64,000 bases of DNA from Notamacropus eugenii. Lineage: Eukaryota > Chordata > Mammalia > Diprotodontia > Macropodidae. The translations under genes and the position numbers were made by a program. Positions 47,223 to 58,165 of this stretch are shown here, piece by piece (the stretch's first letter is position 1; the number at the start of each line of letters is the position of its first letter). The notes below the pieces were generated by a model, which worked only from the letters and a program-made list of their open reading frames with translations, had not been told where the DNA came from and did no database searches. The stretch lies in the NCBI RefSeq assembly GCF_028372415.1, contig NC_092879.1, forward strand, positions 66,057,781 to 66,121,780, in the 5' to 3' direction.

Positions 47223-47728
47223 TAGCAGCACCAACATTACCTCTCAAACATTCCCCCGAGACGTCTCCCTCCATCCCCTCCCTCCATCTCCACCCCCCCC
47301 CCCCCATTTGACTTCTGCCTTGGGAATCTGGGAGGAGACATCCTAGGAATGACCAAGCCACTCCCCCAGACCTCCGCTCTGGTGTGGAGGTGCTGACTGG
47401 TGGGTGGAAGAAGCAGAGGCGAGGAGAGGCCGGGGGAGAGGTGCGGGGGAACCTAGCGGGCTCCGCTTTTCGCATTTTCCCTTCTGGACACCCCCACACG
47501 AGGAGTTGCGCGTCGTCTGCTAGGAGGTGGAGGAGTTCAAGGGAAATCGACGCACAGAGTGAATCTGGAGCGCCTTTGCCAAGCCACTTGCGAGGAAGAC
47601 TAACAGCGTTAACGGGCTTCCCCGGGTCTCACCGCGGCCCCGTGAACAAACCGCCGCCGCTCCCCCCTCCCCTCTCCTCGATCCTCTCCCCCCCACTGCC
47701 TCCCCCCCAGCAGCCCCGTTCCCGGGCG

Positions 47729-47736
47729 TGACGTCA
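47729..47736. promoter_or_regulatory. Consensus cAMP response element
   Basis: The perfect palindrome TGACGTCA lies inside the CpG island, about 1.17 kb upstream of the start codon and about 550 bases upstream of the predicted splice donor. A full-length CRE in an island promoter is a typical CREB/ATF site, which suggests activity- or cAMP-responsive transcription of SLITRK2. Occupancy is inferred, not shown. Confidence 0.6.
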
Positions 47737-48228
47737 CCCCCAGCTAGGTCCGAGGGAGCCTGCAAAAGCCTCTCAAATTCAAACTGATCGGCGCCCAGAC
47801 AGCAGCCGCCGCCGCCGCCCGCCGGGGGAAGGGAACAGAGCCGCCGCCACCGCAGCCCCAGCAGCCGCCCGGCGGAGTCAGCAGCCCGCGGCGCCCCGCG
47901 CCAGCCCCCCCGCACCCCGCCGTCCGCCCGCGCCCAGCGCACACGCACAGCCAGCCGGGCGCCAGGTGGCCAAACTTCCCGCGGCTCCGCCGCTCGCCTC
48001 GCCCCCTCCTGCCTGCCCACCGCCAGGACTTTGGGTTGTACCCCAGAGCCCTAAACCCCCAGGACGCCATCACCCCAAATCCGAACCATCCGCCCACCCG
48101 TCGTCGTTCCCCCCCCCCCCCCCCCGCCCCAACCTCCACCCCCGGTCAAGCAAACCGTTCCGTCTGCCAGAAGCGGCGTCTTCTCCGGGCTGCTTCTCCC
48201 CCCAACGGTTTTTCTATTTGCACCCAAA

Positions 48229-48279
48229 ATGCTAAACTCTGGGGCCACGGCAAAGGAGGGGAGTCTCATCTTCTCCTGA
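48229..48279 (+). CDS. Short upstream open reading frame in the SLITRK2 leader
   Basis: ATG to TGA encodes 16 residues, MLNSGATAKEGSLIFS, inside the predicted non-coding first exon. I saw no earlier ATG between about 47.75 kb and this point. The stop TGA overlaps another ATG (TGATG, 48277-48281), three bases before the predicted donor at 48283. If transcribed, it would be expected to damp translation of the main frame. It depends on the inferred exon, and translation is unproven. Confidence 0.4.
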   Translation: MLNSGATAKEGSLIFS

Positions 48280-48282
48280 TGT

Positions 48283-48872
48283 GTGAGTACCGCAGCCCTT
48301 TCCCTTCCGCGGTCCTATCCATTTGGTCCTCCCCCCCACCCCTTCCCCACCCCTCCCCTTCCCCACCCCCTTGCGCAAGAGGGGAGAGCTAGGGAAAGAG
48401 AGAAGTAAAGCTATTTCTACTGCTGCTGCTACTGCTGCGAGACAGACGAGCTGTCCGCGGTCCCTTCCCCAGCTTCCCCCCCTACCCCCCACCCCCCGGA
48501 GGAAGAGAAGAAGGAAGAGGAGGAGGAGGAGGGCGGCTCGGTTTAGTAAGACAACTCGGTTACTAATGACTCCGCTGGCAGCAGGGACCCGAGGGGAATC
48601 AGGTGCATGGCTGTGTGTTTCAGGGAGGGCAGGTTGGCCGGCAGGCGGGCGGGCGGGCAGAGTGGAGGGCGAGGAAACAGCTTCGCAAAGCAATTGTTTC
48701 TGTCTGTCGTGTTGTCTCCCTGGACCCCCCCCCTCTTCCTCCCCCACCCCCTTTCCTGGCCATTTTAATCGGGCTCCTTGTTTCTCTCTCCCCACTCCCT
48801 GATTCTGCCCCACTCCTCCTCCCTACTTGTCCCCTACCCTTCCAAACCCCCTTCTTAAAGGCTTGACTGTAG
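48283..48872 (+). other. SLITRK2: Predicted 5'UTR intron of SLITRK2 (590 bases)
   Basis: The donor is GTGAGT at 48283-48288. The acceptor is a long C/T-rich tract ending in GACTGTAG at 48872, with a branch-like CTTGAC just upstream. The coding exon then begins 30 bases before the ATG. Acceptor quality and position fit a non-coding first exon joined to one coding exon, the arrangement I recall for mammalian SLITRK2. Other upstream exons or starts cannot be excluded. Confidence 0.65.
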
Positions 48873-48902
48873 GTGCCGGAGCCAGATCGACTGTGCATAA
48901 AG

Positions 48903-51449
48903 ATGCTGAACGGTGTTTGGTTGCTCAGTGTGTTAACCGTGGCCGGGATCCTCCAGACGGAGAGCCGCAAAACTGGCAAAGACATTTGTAAGATCCGCTG
49001 CTTGTGCGAGGAGAAGGAAAATGTACTGAATATTAATTGCGAAAACAAAGGCTTTACAACCGTGAGCTTGCTCCAGCCCCCCCAGTACCGGATCTACCAG
49101 CTTTTCCTCAATGGAAACTTACTGACCAGACTCTATCCTAATGAGTTCGTCAATTACTCCAACGCGGTGACTCTCCATTTGGGGAACAATGAGCTGCAAG
49201 AGATCCGAACTGGGGCGTTCAGTGGCCTGAAAACTCTCAAGCGACTCCACCTTAACAACAACAAACTGGAAGTTTTGAGGGAGGACACGTTCCTGGGCCT
49301 GGAGAGTTTGGAGTACCTGCAAGCAGACTACAACTACATCAGTGCCATCGAGGCAGGCGCCTTCAGTAAGCTGAATAAGCTTAAAGTCCTGATTCTCAAT
49401 GACAATCTCCTACTGTCTCTACCCAATAATGTGTTTCGCTTTGTTCTGCTAACCCACTTAGATCTGAGAGGGAATCGGCTGAAGATGATGCCCTTTGCTG
49501 GGGTCCTGGAACACATTGGAGGGATCATGGAAATTCAGTTAGAGGAAAACCCTTGGAACTGCACTTGTGATTTACTTCCGCTGAAGGCTTGGCTCGATAC
49601 TATAACAGTCTTTGTTGGAGAGATTGTCTGTGAAACTCCTTTTCGGCTGCATGGGAAAGACGTGACACAGTTGACCAGGCAAGACCTCTGTCCCAGGAAG
49701 AGTGCCAGCGATTCAAATCATAAAGTGAACCACCCTTCCTTTTCCGACACCCACATGCAGAAGCTGTCGCCTACCCTTAATCCTGCTCTCACTCCCACAC
49801 GGGCTCCCAAAGCCAGCCGGCCCCCCAAAACAAGAAACAGACCAACACCCAGGGTCACTGTGTCCAAAGACAGGCAGAGCTTTGGACCTATCATGGTGTA
49901 CCAGACCAAGTCACCAGTCCCCCTCACCTGTCCCAGCAGCTGCGTCTGTACCTCCCAGAGCTCTGACAATGGGTTAAATGTCAACTGCCAAGAAAGAAAG
50001 TTCACCAATATCTCAGCCCTCCACCCCAAACCTACCAGTCCAAAGAAACTTTATCTTACAGGGAACTATTTGCAAACTGTCTACAAAAATGACCTCCCAG
50101 AATACAGTTCTTTGGATTTGTTGCATCTTGGAAACAACCGGATAGCAGTCATTCAGGAGGGTGCTTTTACAAACCTAACCAGTTTACGGAGACTTTATCT
50201 GAATGGTAACTATTTGGAAATTCTTTATCCTTCTATGTTTGAGGGGCTGCAGAGTTTACAATATCTCTATCTTGAGTATAACATCATTAAAGAGATCAAA
50301 CCCTGTACCTTTGATGCGTTGATTAACTTGCAGCTGTTATTTCTGAATAACAACTTGCTGAGATCCTTACCAGATAATGTGTTTGGTGGCACTGCCCTCA
50401 CCAGACTGAACCTGAGGAACAACCATTTTTCCCACTTGCCAGTGAAAGGGGTCTTGGACCAGCTCCCAGCTTTTATCCAGATTGATCTGCAAGAAAACCC
50501 ATGGGATTGTACCTGTGACATTATGGGACTGAAAGACTGGACAGAGCACGCAAATTCCCCTGTCATCATCAATGAGATCACCTGTGAATCTCCAGCCAAA
50601 CATGCAGGTGAGATCTTGAAATTTTTAGGGAGAGAGACTATCTGTCCAGACAACCATGACTTATCAGATGCTACCATCTTATCTATGAGTCATAACACAG
50701 ACACTCCAAGATCCCTTAGTGTGGCTCCCAGCTCATACCCAGAGCTACATACAGAAGTCCCACTCTCTGTCTTAATTTTAGGGCTGCTTGTGGTCTTTAT
50801 CTTATCTGTCTGCTTTGGGGCAGGTTTATTTGTCTTTGTCCTCAAACGGCGAAAGGGGGTACCCAGTGGGCCCAGTAGCACCAACAATTTAGACATCAGT
50901 TCCTTCCAACTGCAGTATGGCTCTTATAATGCTGACACTGCTGACAAAACCGAAGGCCACGTCTATAACTATATTCCTCCTCCTGTGGGCCAGATGTGCC
51001 AAAATCCCATTTACATGCAAAAGGAAGGTGACCCAGTGGCATACTACCGAAACCTCCAAGAGTTCAGCTATGGGAATCTGGACACCAAGAAGGAAGGGCC
51101 GACCACTCTGGCTTATACCATCAGTGCATCGGAATTGCTGGAAAAGCAGTCCACCCCACGAGAGCCGGAACTACTCTATCAAAATATTGCAGAGAGAGTG
51201 AAGGAGCTCCCCAGCGCAGGGGTGGTCCACTATAACTTTTGCACCTTACCTAAGAGGCAGTTCACACCTTCCTATGAATCCCGACGCCAAAATCAGGACA
51301 GATTGAACAAAACTGTTTTATACGGAACTCCCAGGAAATACTTTGCAGACCAATCCAAACCGGAACATCCTTTACTTCAGGCCAAGCAGCAAACAGAACC
51401 AGACTACCTCGAAGTTCTGGAGAAACAAACCGCGATCAGTCAGCTGTGA
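48903..51449 (+). CDS. SLITRK2: SLIT and NTRK-like protein 2 (SLITRK2), complete single-exon coding sequence
   Basis: Type I membrane synaptic adhesion protein of 848 aa; the human protein, from memory, is 845 aa. Order seen: signal peptide about 1-21; LRRNT cysteines C29, C33, C35, C46; first LRR block about 60-215; LRRCT with C220, C222, C243, C263; basic, proline-rich linker 264-340; second LRRNT (C343, C347, C349, C362); second LRR block about 380-530; second LRRCT (C536, C538, C561, C581); transmembrane helix about 619-646 followed by KRRK; a 200-residue cytoplasmic tail ending in a Trk-like YLEVLE motif (Tyr835). N-glycosylation sequons include N84, N219, N369 and N424. Family knowledge: SLITRKs act postsynaptically, bind presynaptic LAR-type phosphatases through the first LRR block and promote synapse formation. 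The ATG at 48903 gives the family start MLNGVW and has A at -3. The frame stays open 30 bases upstream but begins with GTG at a splice acceptor, so that extension is rejected. Compared with remembered human SLITRK2, the linker near residues 271-284 is about three residues longer. Confidence 0.98.
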   Translation: MLNGVWLLSVLTVAGILQTESRKTGKDICKIRCLCEEKENVLNINCENKGFTTVSLLQPPQYRIYQLFLNGNLLTRLYPNEFVNYSNAVTLHLGNNELQEIRTGAFSGLKTLKRLHLNNNKLEVLREDTFLGLESLEYLQADYNYISAIEAGAFSKLNKLKVLILNDNLLLSLPNNVFRFVLLTHLDLRGNRLKMMPFAGVLEHIGGIMEIQLEENPWNCTCDLLPLKAWLDTITVFVGEIVCETPFRLHGKDVTQLTRQDLCPRKSASDSNHKVNHPSFSDTHMQKLSPTLNPALTPTRAPKASRPPKTRNRPTPRVTVSKDRQSFGPIMVYQTKSPVPLTCPSSCVCTSQSSDNGLNVNCQERKFTNISALHPKPTSPKKLYLTGNYLQTVYKNDLPEYSSLDLLHLGNNRIAVIQEGAFTNLTSLRRLYLNGNYLEILYPSMFEGLQSLQYLYLEYNIIKEIKPCTFDALINLQLLFLNNNLLRSLPDNVFGGTALTRLNLRNNHFSHLPVKGVLDQLPAFIQIDLQENPWDCTCDIMGLKDWTEHANSPVIINEITCESPAKHAGEILKFLGRETICPDNHDLSDATILSMSHNTDTPRSLSVAPSSYPELHTEVPLSVLILGLLVVFILSVCFGAGLFVFVLKRRKGVPSGPSSTNNLDISSFQLQYGSYNADTADKTEGHVYNYIPPPVGQMCQNPIYMQKEGDPVAYYRNLQEFSYGNLDTKKEGPTTLAYTISASELLEKQSTPREPELLYQNIAERVKELPSAGVVHYNFCTLPKRQFTPSYESRRQNQDRLNKTVLYGTPRKYFADQSKPEHPLLQAKQQTEPDYLEVLEKQTAISQL

Positions 51450-54400
51450 AGAGAGGGAAAGAAAGAATGAAAGTATCAAAGGACGCTGCCTCACGAAGAC
51501 AGAAACAGCTGGAGATGGCCACATTCAGTACATTGGCTTATGGGGTTTTTGTGGGGTGGGGGCAATGAAGTTGGGGGGAGGTCTTTCTTTTCCAGGAATA
51601 ACATGGAAACTGAAAAAATCGTGAGGGGGGGGGGAAGCAAGCTTCTTGATCTCAAAAGTTTTCCTCTTAAATTATTTCCACGTTATTTTGGTTGTTTTTT
51701 GGGGGGGAGGGTGGCATCCTGAAAATGAATGTTGCTCCAATGACTTCTCCCTTTTCATTTTATTTCTTGCTCTCGCCCCAATCTGTTCTGTTGTTTTGGG
51801 GTGCAGATGGGGAATGGGAGACTCTAGGAGGTCCAGAAGGAGCTAGGCAAAAAAAAAAAAAATCTTTTAAAGAAGTGGATGCTGAATGTGTTATGCTGAA
51901 GGTCTCCAAAGATCTTTTGGGACTGTCACTTCCTTTGTAAATAATAATATCCAGTATTTCTCTTTCAGTTACCATGCAAAGTCACTGGGCGTCACCTCTT
52001 GTGTTAAAGTGCCTTTGCACTTTAAGTACATTACTTAAATGTTGCTTTTAGCTTTGATAAATTGAACCTATTTTAATGTGTTGTATTTTTGAAAGTAAAA
52101 AAATGTAAAATAGATCTATATGTCAGCTGCATTCAATCAAAGGAGAGTTTGCTTGATTTATAGGTAACCAGCCCTTCATTAAATGATTCTAATTCTAAGA
52201 CTTTATAGATTTCACTGTAAAAATTTCTTTTCTTCTGGGTTTGTTTTAAGTGATTCATTGAAGTCAGCTAAGCAGACTTAGTGATAGACCAGAGGCACTC
52301 AACTGCCATAGTTGGGCTTACTATTTCATTAGTAAAAGGTATTGAACATGCTAGCATAGAGAATTGAACAATTAAGGTCCTTCCCTAAATCATTACCTTG
52401 CCAACACTAACATGGTCAGTAATGTTCAGTGCTTTTAGATTATTTTCCTAATTAAGAGAACATTACACAACTTGTAATATATTTTTTCTGCATTAAATTA
52501 GATATTTTTATACATTTAATGAAAGAGTCTGAATTTCTAACTTTTTAATTGAAATTAATATTTTTTCTGCCTATTGAGACATTTTCTATAAGCATACACC
52601 AGTAGAGGCCGCCACACACCTCATTTAATAAAGACATATGAGCCATTTAAATACCTTGAAGGAAGACTTCAAAGGTGAAATTCGAACTTGGGTCTCCAGA
52701 CTTCCCAAGCGAGTTCTCTGCAGATTCCAAGGTAGCAGAGACAAATGTCAACATACCTTCCAATTCCCTTACCCACCAACATTTAGACATCAGAATTCTT
52801 CTTGGGTTATCATATTTAAATAGAAAGCAGTGTTTTCCCATTGAGTTTATGAAGTCCTCCCAAGTTTATTGAAGCTTTAAAAGGGGTGCTATCTGATAAT
52901 CCTATTGCATCTCCACATAGGGGAAGAATGACCGAAAACCAAGAAATTAAGCATTGTTTCTCTTTCACCTTTCCTTAGTTTTACTTGAATTTTACCTTGT
53001 CATCAGAAGAGAGTATTTCTTTTTTCCCTCCGGGAGTGGGGGCAGGGGAGAATATTAAAATGAGTTTGGTTATCCAAGTATATAAAACATTTATGAAGCC
53101 TTATTATTAGCCTGTAAATAATTTTTAGCTGCAAACATGAGTGTGAGATTTAAACAAACAGCCCTTATTTACAACAAAAATAGTTTTGTTTTGTCTATTG
53201 TAAATCCTTATGCAACTGGGATGGTGATCTGCATATAAAGTAGGCCAGCCTTTTCAATTCCTTATTAAAGCAATTGATGGAGAATGAAAGAAGCTCCCTG
53301 TTTCCTTTTCATAAATAGGTTACTGCACATAATAATCCTTTATTATCATGCAGAGATTGAAGTGGACTCTGATGACTTATTTTTAAAGCTTTAATATGAC
53401 TAATAGTATATTGTCTGCCACTCCGAAGACTTCCCAAGCCATCGAATTTCAATTATAAATGACTTAAGTCCGTATTCTTTTCATCGATATTTTACTAGTG
53501 GAAAACAGTTGCCTTTTCCCGAACTGAAAGGAGTCGTGTGCGGACAAAGCTCAGAACATGCAGCGAATCGCTTTGAATGAACGATGCAGGGTCTGAATAC
53601 CATCCACCGTGACCAACTCTCGTGGCCATCCTTTGTTTCAAAATCATAATTTCTATTCATGGCCATTAGATCAGGGTTAATACTGAAGGGCCATGGGGAA
53701 CCAACTCTACAAGAGTTAGTCTTCCAAAGGGTCTCCTTTCAGGGAAAAGAAGAGAAAGTATGAACACAGAGGGATTGCCTGGAAATCACCTCCTCCACTT
53801 TGGGTGTGAGGTGCTGACATGTAACAGCTTCAGAGGGGTCACTTCTGGCTGCTGACCAGAATGCAGTGCTAGCTAGGACAAAAAAAGGGATGGTCAGAAT
53901 AGGCATGGTAGAAAGTTTTTGCCAAGGCAAATGATCAAATCTGCTTTTCCTTAAGTTTTTATTGAGCATTAAGCCATTCGTGAGAACTAAGGTGATTTGT
54001 CCAAATTCACTTTTAGTGTTTCCCACCCTCATGAAGAAAATTCAATACATCTTTTATAACATTAATTTTTGATGAAAAAAATGATAGCGATTTCAGATGC
54101 ATTCTTCTAAGGGGACCTCCTGGAAGAACTCAATTTTATCCACAATTCCAATGGATAATGATGGCTTAATTTTGAATACTTCTGCTTTCCAGGTTTGCAC
54201 TTTATTATTAGCATAGCGTAATGAAATATTTCCTCTTCTAACCTAATGGGAATGCATCCTTTAAATCATTTTTTCAACACAGCCTTTCAAGTATATGTTG
54301 CATTCAATTTCTATTTTTAGTTTAAAGTATGTTTGTGACATACTTTAGAGTCGAAATGAGCTTTTTTTTTTTTCCTGAAGCTTTGTTTTTCATTCTGTTA

Positions 54401-55582
54401 TTGTTCCAACTGACTGCATTTGGTTTTGCTTCCTCAGCACCAGGGCTTTTTGAAATGATTTTATTCTGGGATCTTTATTTTTATCTCCTGCAGCTGGATT
54501 TGGTTGTTTAACTTTGACTCCCCACGCTGCTCGAAAGAGGCATAAACAGTAATATGGCTACCCCTAGGGCTTTGGGGGCAACCTTCACTCTTCTGGCCAC
54601 AGGCTGAAGCTGAGCTGCAAGGCCTAGCCCTGCAAATGGTTCCTGGTCATTCCCCTCCAATTCCAGATGATTAATTAGTGGCTAGCTTCCCCTGGGGCTC
54701 ATTAGTATTAACAAAGAAAAAAAAATTTCAACTGCTCTTCCTGGGTTTAACTGCCACTGAGAAAGAACCCCATCTGGGTTCTAAACCAGAAGCAACTTTC
54801 TTAGGCTTCACCAAGCCCTTCTATTAAGATGGTATCATCAAGTCTAACATCCCTTCTTTGCCCTCCTGCCCATAAGGCAGGTGACTTTTCGAATCCTTTT
54901 CTTGGTCCTACAAGGACTTAACCTCTATTTAGTCACACCAAGGAGGGTCTAGGGAAAACAGAGACAGATTGGGATTCTTCAGACTGTAGATGCACTACCC
55001 AAAGCCCTCAAGGATGGAGGATCAGAGAGAGGATTAAGGAAAGCTCTCTAGAGCGTTTTCCTAATGGCCGAAACTCCTCTGATGATCCCCAGATGTGGAC
55101 AGTGGAAAGGCGAAAGAGGAGGTTGGGCTTTCTCCATCCTGAGTCTATGGAGTAAGGGGAAAACTGCGGATCTATTCTCCATCTGCTACACATCACTTAC
55201 CCAGCATCCTTCATTATTTTGGGCTGGATGACCTAAAGGACAAACCAACCAACAAACAAACCAAACATTTCTGTTGGATCTGGTCTAGTGCTTCAAGTAT
55301 GAGGACTGGTACCTGTGTGCTGTTTGAAGAGCTTCGCTGTAAAGATAATCAGCACCGTGACTGTAAATACTGTGTCACAAACATACTTTAAAGTGACTAG
55401 AAGATCCATGTTTTAGAGGCAATGCTTAATTTGCATCTCAATGGCTTAGACTAGAGGGTTTTGTTTTCCGATATCTGTTAACTTGCAAACAACAAAATGT
55501 GTGGGAGTGGTGAGAAATATTTACCTTAAGATGTAGGTGATAAAATCACTAACTTCTGGTAAAGAGAAAATAAGTACTGTAT

Positions 55583-55850
55583 ATAGGTGTACCTCGCTTC
55601 TTGCTGTGGTTGTGCTCCTGAAAAAAAAAAAGTTGTGTGTAAATTCAGTTGTTTTTTTTTTTTTTTGTAAATTGAATCATATTTTAAGTGCACTAGGGGA
55701 GCTGCTATTTAGAGGAAACTTGTGGTGAATCCTTTTGTAAAGCAAAGACTCATTTTATAATGGAAATAATCATCCCCCACCCCTAATTTATCTGTTTTGT
55801 ATGTTTGGATTTTCATATATCGGGTTTGCGTAAAACAGGGCCCACCTGCA
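55583..55850. mobile_element. Possible pogo/Tigger-like relic in the 3'UTR block
   Basis: Left end taggtgtacctcgcttcttgc and the inverse of the right end caggtgggccctgttttacgc agree at roughly 12 of 21 bases, and TA lies next to both. The interior is low-complexity A- and T-rich. Weak evidence for an old TA-targeting DNA element. Confidence 0.3.
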
Positions 55851-56310
55851 TAAAGTCATTCAATCCAACCCGCTTTTCCAGTGCTGCTTGATGTACCAGT
55901 GTATTGGTTGCTAAGGGCTTATACTTGAAAAGGCTGCTGCAATTTTGTGCAAATTAAGCTAATGGATGATTGTGTGATTACACAGTAGCATCTCTAAGCT
56001 GTTATGGGTAGTCAACCCATTTAGACTCAATGGAGCACCGGATTCCTCACTTCCTGTCCTAACTGGTATGTTCGATCAGCAGCCTCTCCTTTCTCAGATG
56101 TGGCCATGTTTCTTTAGGGGGTGGAGCAATTCCTGTATTCCAATTCTAGAAAGTGCTTAGAGTCAAATGGTTTTATAATAAATATATGTCATTGTGTAAA
56201 CATATTGAACTGCATGTGTGTTGGAATTTTTTCTTGCAGTGTTTTAGCTTGGAAATACCTGTATAAATACTGTTAGATTTAGTTGCAAATAATTGTTGTC
56301 AAGTTATTGG

Positions 56311-56316
56311 AATAAA
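56311..56316 (+). terminator. SLITRK2: Probable distal poly(A) signal of SLITRK2
   Basis: AATAAA is followed within 40 bases by a GT/T-rich element (tgtgggaattgtcttttt), the usual downstream partner. It marks the end of the SINE-poor 3' block. A second AATAAA lies 134 bases upstream. Confidence 0.55.
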
Positions 56317-56335
56317 CAGAAAATGAAACAAGATC

Positions 56336-56862
56336 ATGTGGGAATTGTCTTTTTCAGTGAACTGTGAAACTGTCAAAGTCTGAACTGTTATTAGGTTAAA
56401 TGGGGTCCACTGGCAATTGGAATGGATAGCATGGTTGCAATGTGGTGGTATAAACCACTTATACCCTGTGCTGATTTTGTGCTTGAGCTACTTTATGTCC
56501 AATAACAAACAAGCACTTAGCCACTTGCTTGAAACAGAGTTACATTATAGGTTTTAGTTAAGACATAAAAAAGGATAAAATATTATTGGGCTCCTATCAG
56601 GGTTCTATGACTTCATATGTTCTATCTAAAAGCTAACAAATTAAACTTGGAGCCAGTTCGCAATGTCGTATGTGATTTCAGTGTAAACAAATATTTAGGC
56701 TCCTTCTTACTAAAAGTATTACAACTCTTCCAGAAAAATTATGAACATTTAGGATTTTAAAAAACAAAAAAAGATCCGAATGCAGAAATATCTTGATGAA
56801 GGCATCATCAAGGAAGTTGAAGATTATTGATTTTTCTATTGTTTTCCTGGGCTTTCGGCCAG
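56336..56862. other. SINE-free 3' flank of SLITRK2
   Basis: AT-rich unique sequence up to the CT microsatellite. It may include further downstream 3'UTR if a later poly(A) site is used. Confidence 0.35.
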
Positions 56863-56900
56863 TCTCTCTCTCTCTTTCCCTCCCTCCCTCCCTCCCTTCC

Positions 56901-56993
<93 letters not shown>
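56863..56993. repeat. (CT)n microsatellite, 131 bases
   Basis: CT with CCTC variants at its left side and two TG interruptions at its right side, 550 bases beyond the last SLITRK2 poly(A) signal. Confidence 0.95.
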
Positions 56994-57329
56994 GTAAGGG
57001 ATTTAATCCTGCCTGATGAAAGAGATGGCTTAGTGAGTTTCTCTATTTTTAACTGAGGAACTGAATGACATTTGGATACAAAGAATGAAAGAGTTTGAAG
57101 ATCAACTTTTAAAGAAAAGGCTGTTGTTGGTAATCCTGGTAATGACTGGAGAGAACCAATCAGAAAGTTTGAGAAATATGATCTACATTAAATGGGTTTT
57201 ATAGCTGAGATCATGACAGAGTTCCCTGGTTGTTTAATGGCATTACTTCCATTGTGTGTTTTGACATCTGGGTGTGTTCCAGGTATGCTTTCTTCCAACA
57301 TGCACTAATGAAATTGAGGTCACCACAGG

Positions 57330-57500
57330 ATAGCAGAGAAAGCCCTAGACTCCCACATTAGCTGCATGACCTTGAACAAAACCTTTTTCTCTCTCTGGGT
57401 CTCAGTACCACCTTCTCCCTACCCACCTAGTAAAAAGAGGAGGTTGAAGTAGATTACCTCTCAGGTGCCTTCCAACTCTGGAATTCTGTGGGCCAATGTG
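57330..57500 (+). mobile_element. SINE
   Basis: gctgcatgaccttgaacaaa, ctctgggtctcagtaccacc, ctctcaggtgccttccaact. First SINE downstream of the SLITRK2 3' block. Confidence 0.65.
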
Positions 57501-57749
57501 ATATGGAGATTTAGAGGGTGGATATGAGTTTTTATTATTGCTACTATCACTTTAGACAAACTCTCTAATGTGCTGTGTTTATTTCAGTAGGTATAAGTTG
57601 ATCAGCTGAAATTAATTTGGTATCACATAGTTTCCAAGTATATTTTACTGAAAAATAAGATTATGATAAATGATAAATTTTGTTAACTTCAAAGTGCTCT
57701 GAAAACATGATCTCTGATGCCTCTGTGCCCTAGTCTAGATGGGCACGGC

Positions 57750-58165
57750 CCAAATCTGCCTGCCAGTCCTGTGAGACTCTTGCCAACGTCCACCCTAAAT
57801 TCACCTCACCCCATCTTAGCCTCAGTTTCATTATCCGTAAAATAGGCTCCTACCTCCCAGGGTTGTGATGCTCAAATGAGGGAACAAGTACAATTCTTTG
57901 TAAACCTTAAAGCACCATATAAATGCTAGCTACTAATATTATTATCATCTGGTCACCCTGAAGCAAGTAACCATGTCTTCTCCATGGTATGCTGGATAGG
58001 ATACTGGACCTGGAGTCAGGAGATCTGGCTTAATTTTTGTTTCAGATACTTACTAGCTGTGTGACCCAGAGCAAGTCCCTCCTAGGCCTCAGTTTCCTCA
58101 TCAGTCAAAGGAGAGAGTTGGGCTAGAAGACCTCTGAGCTAAGCACCTATGAGCCTTTATTTCCT
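57750..58165 (+). repeat. Two forward SINEs
   Basis: 57750-57950: gcctcagtttcattatccgt, ctcccagggttgtgatgctc. 57985-58165: gacctggagtcaggagatct, agctgtgtgacccagagcaa. Confidence 0.7.

Larger units (their letters stand above)
47405..48695 (+). promoter_or_regulatory. SLITRK2: CpG island and probable SLITRK2 promoter
   Basis: CpG dinucleotides are frequent over this 1.3 kb and rare in the AT-rich DNA on both sides. The block contains GCC and GGC runs (47801-47826, 48643-48659), a CRE at 47729-47736, and the predicted first exon and donor site. No TATA box is obvious, so initiation is probably dispersed. The likely start zone is about 47.75-47.85 kb, just downstream of the CRE, but the exact start cannot be read from sequence. 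Confidence 0.85.
51450..56335 (+). other. SLITRK2: Probable SLITRK2 3' untranslated region
   Basis: About 4.9 kb downstream of the stop is AT-rich and contains no recognisable SINE, although SINEs occur every few hundred bases in most other parts of the window. Candidate poly(A) signals AATAAA lie at 52627-52632 (early), 56177-56182 and 56311-56316. The last is followed by a GT/T-rich stretch. Exclusion of SINEs and the long AT-rich composition fit a long regulated neuronal 3'UTR. A possible DNA-transposon relic sits at 55583-55850. The end point is inferred. Confidence 0.65.

Noticed and set aside
47384-48866. Several 80-190 codon frames on both strands of the CpG island
   Set aside because: GC-rich DNA has few stop codons; the products are proline/arginine/glycine-rich with no domain, and they overlap one another.
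48873-48902. Ten-codon N-terminal extension of SLITRK2 beginning with GTG
   Set aside because: It has no ATG, it starts exactly at a strong splice acceptor, and the family start MLNGVW-like follows at 48903.
49119-51201. Frames antisense to or out of frame with SLITRK2
   Set aside because: Shadows of the coding frame.
56793-57056. Frame rich in serine-leucine repeats
   Set aside because: Translation of a CT microsatellite.
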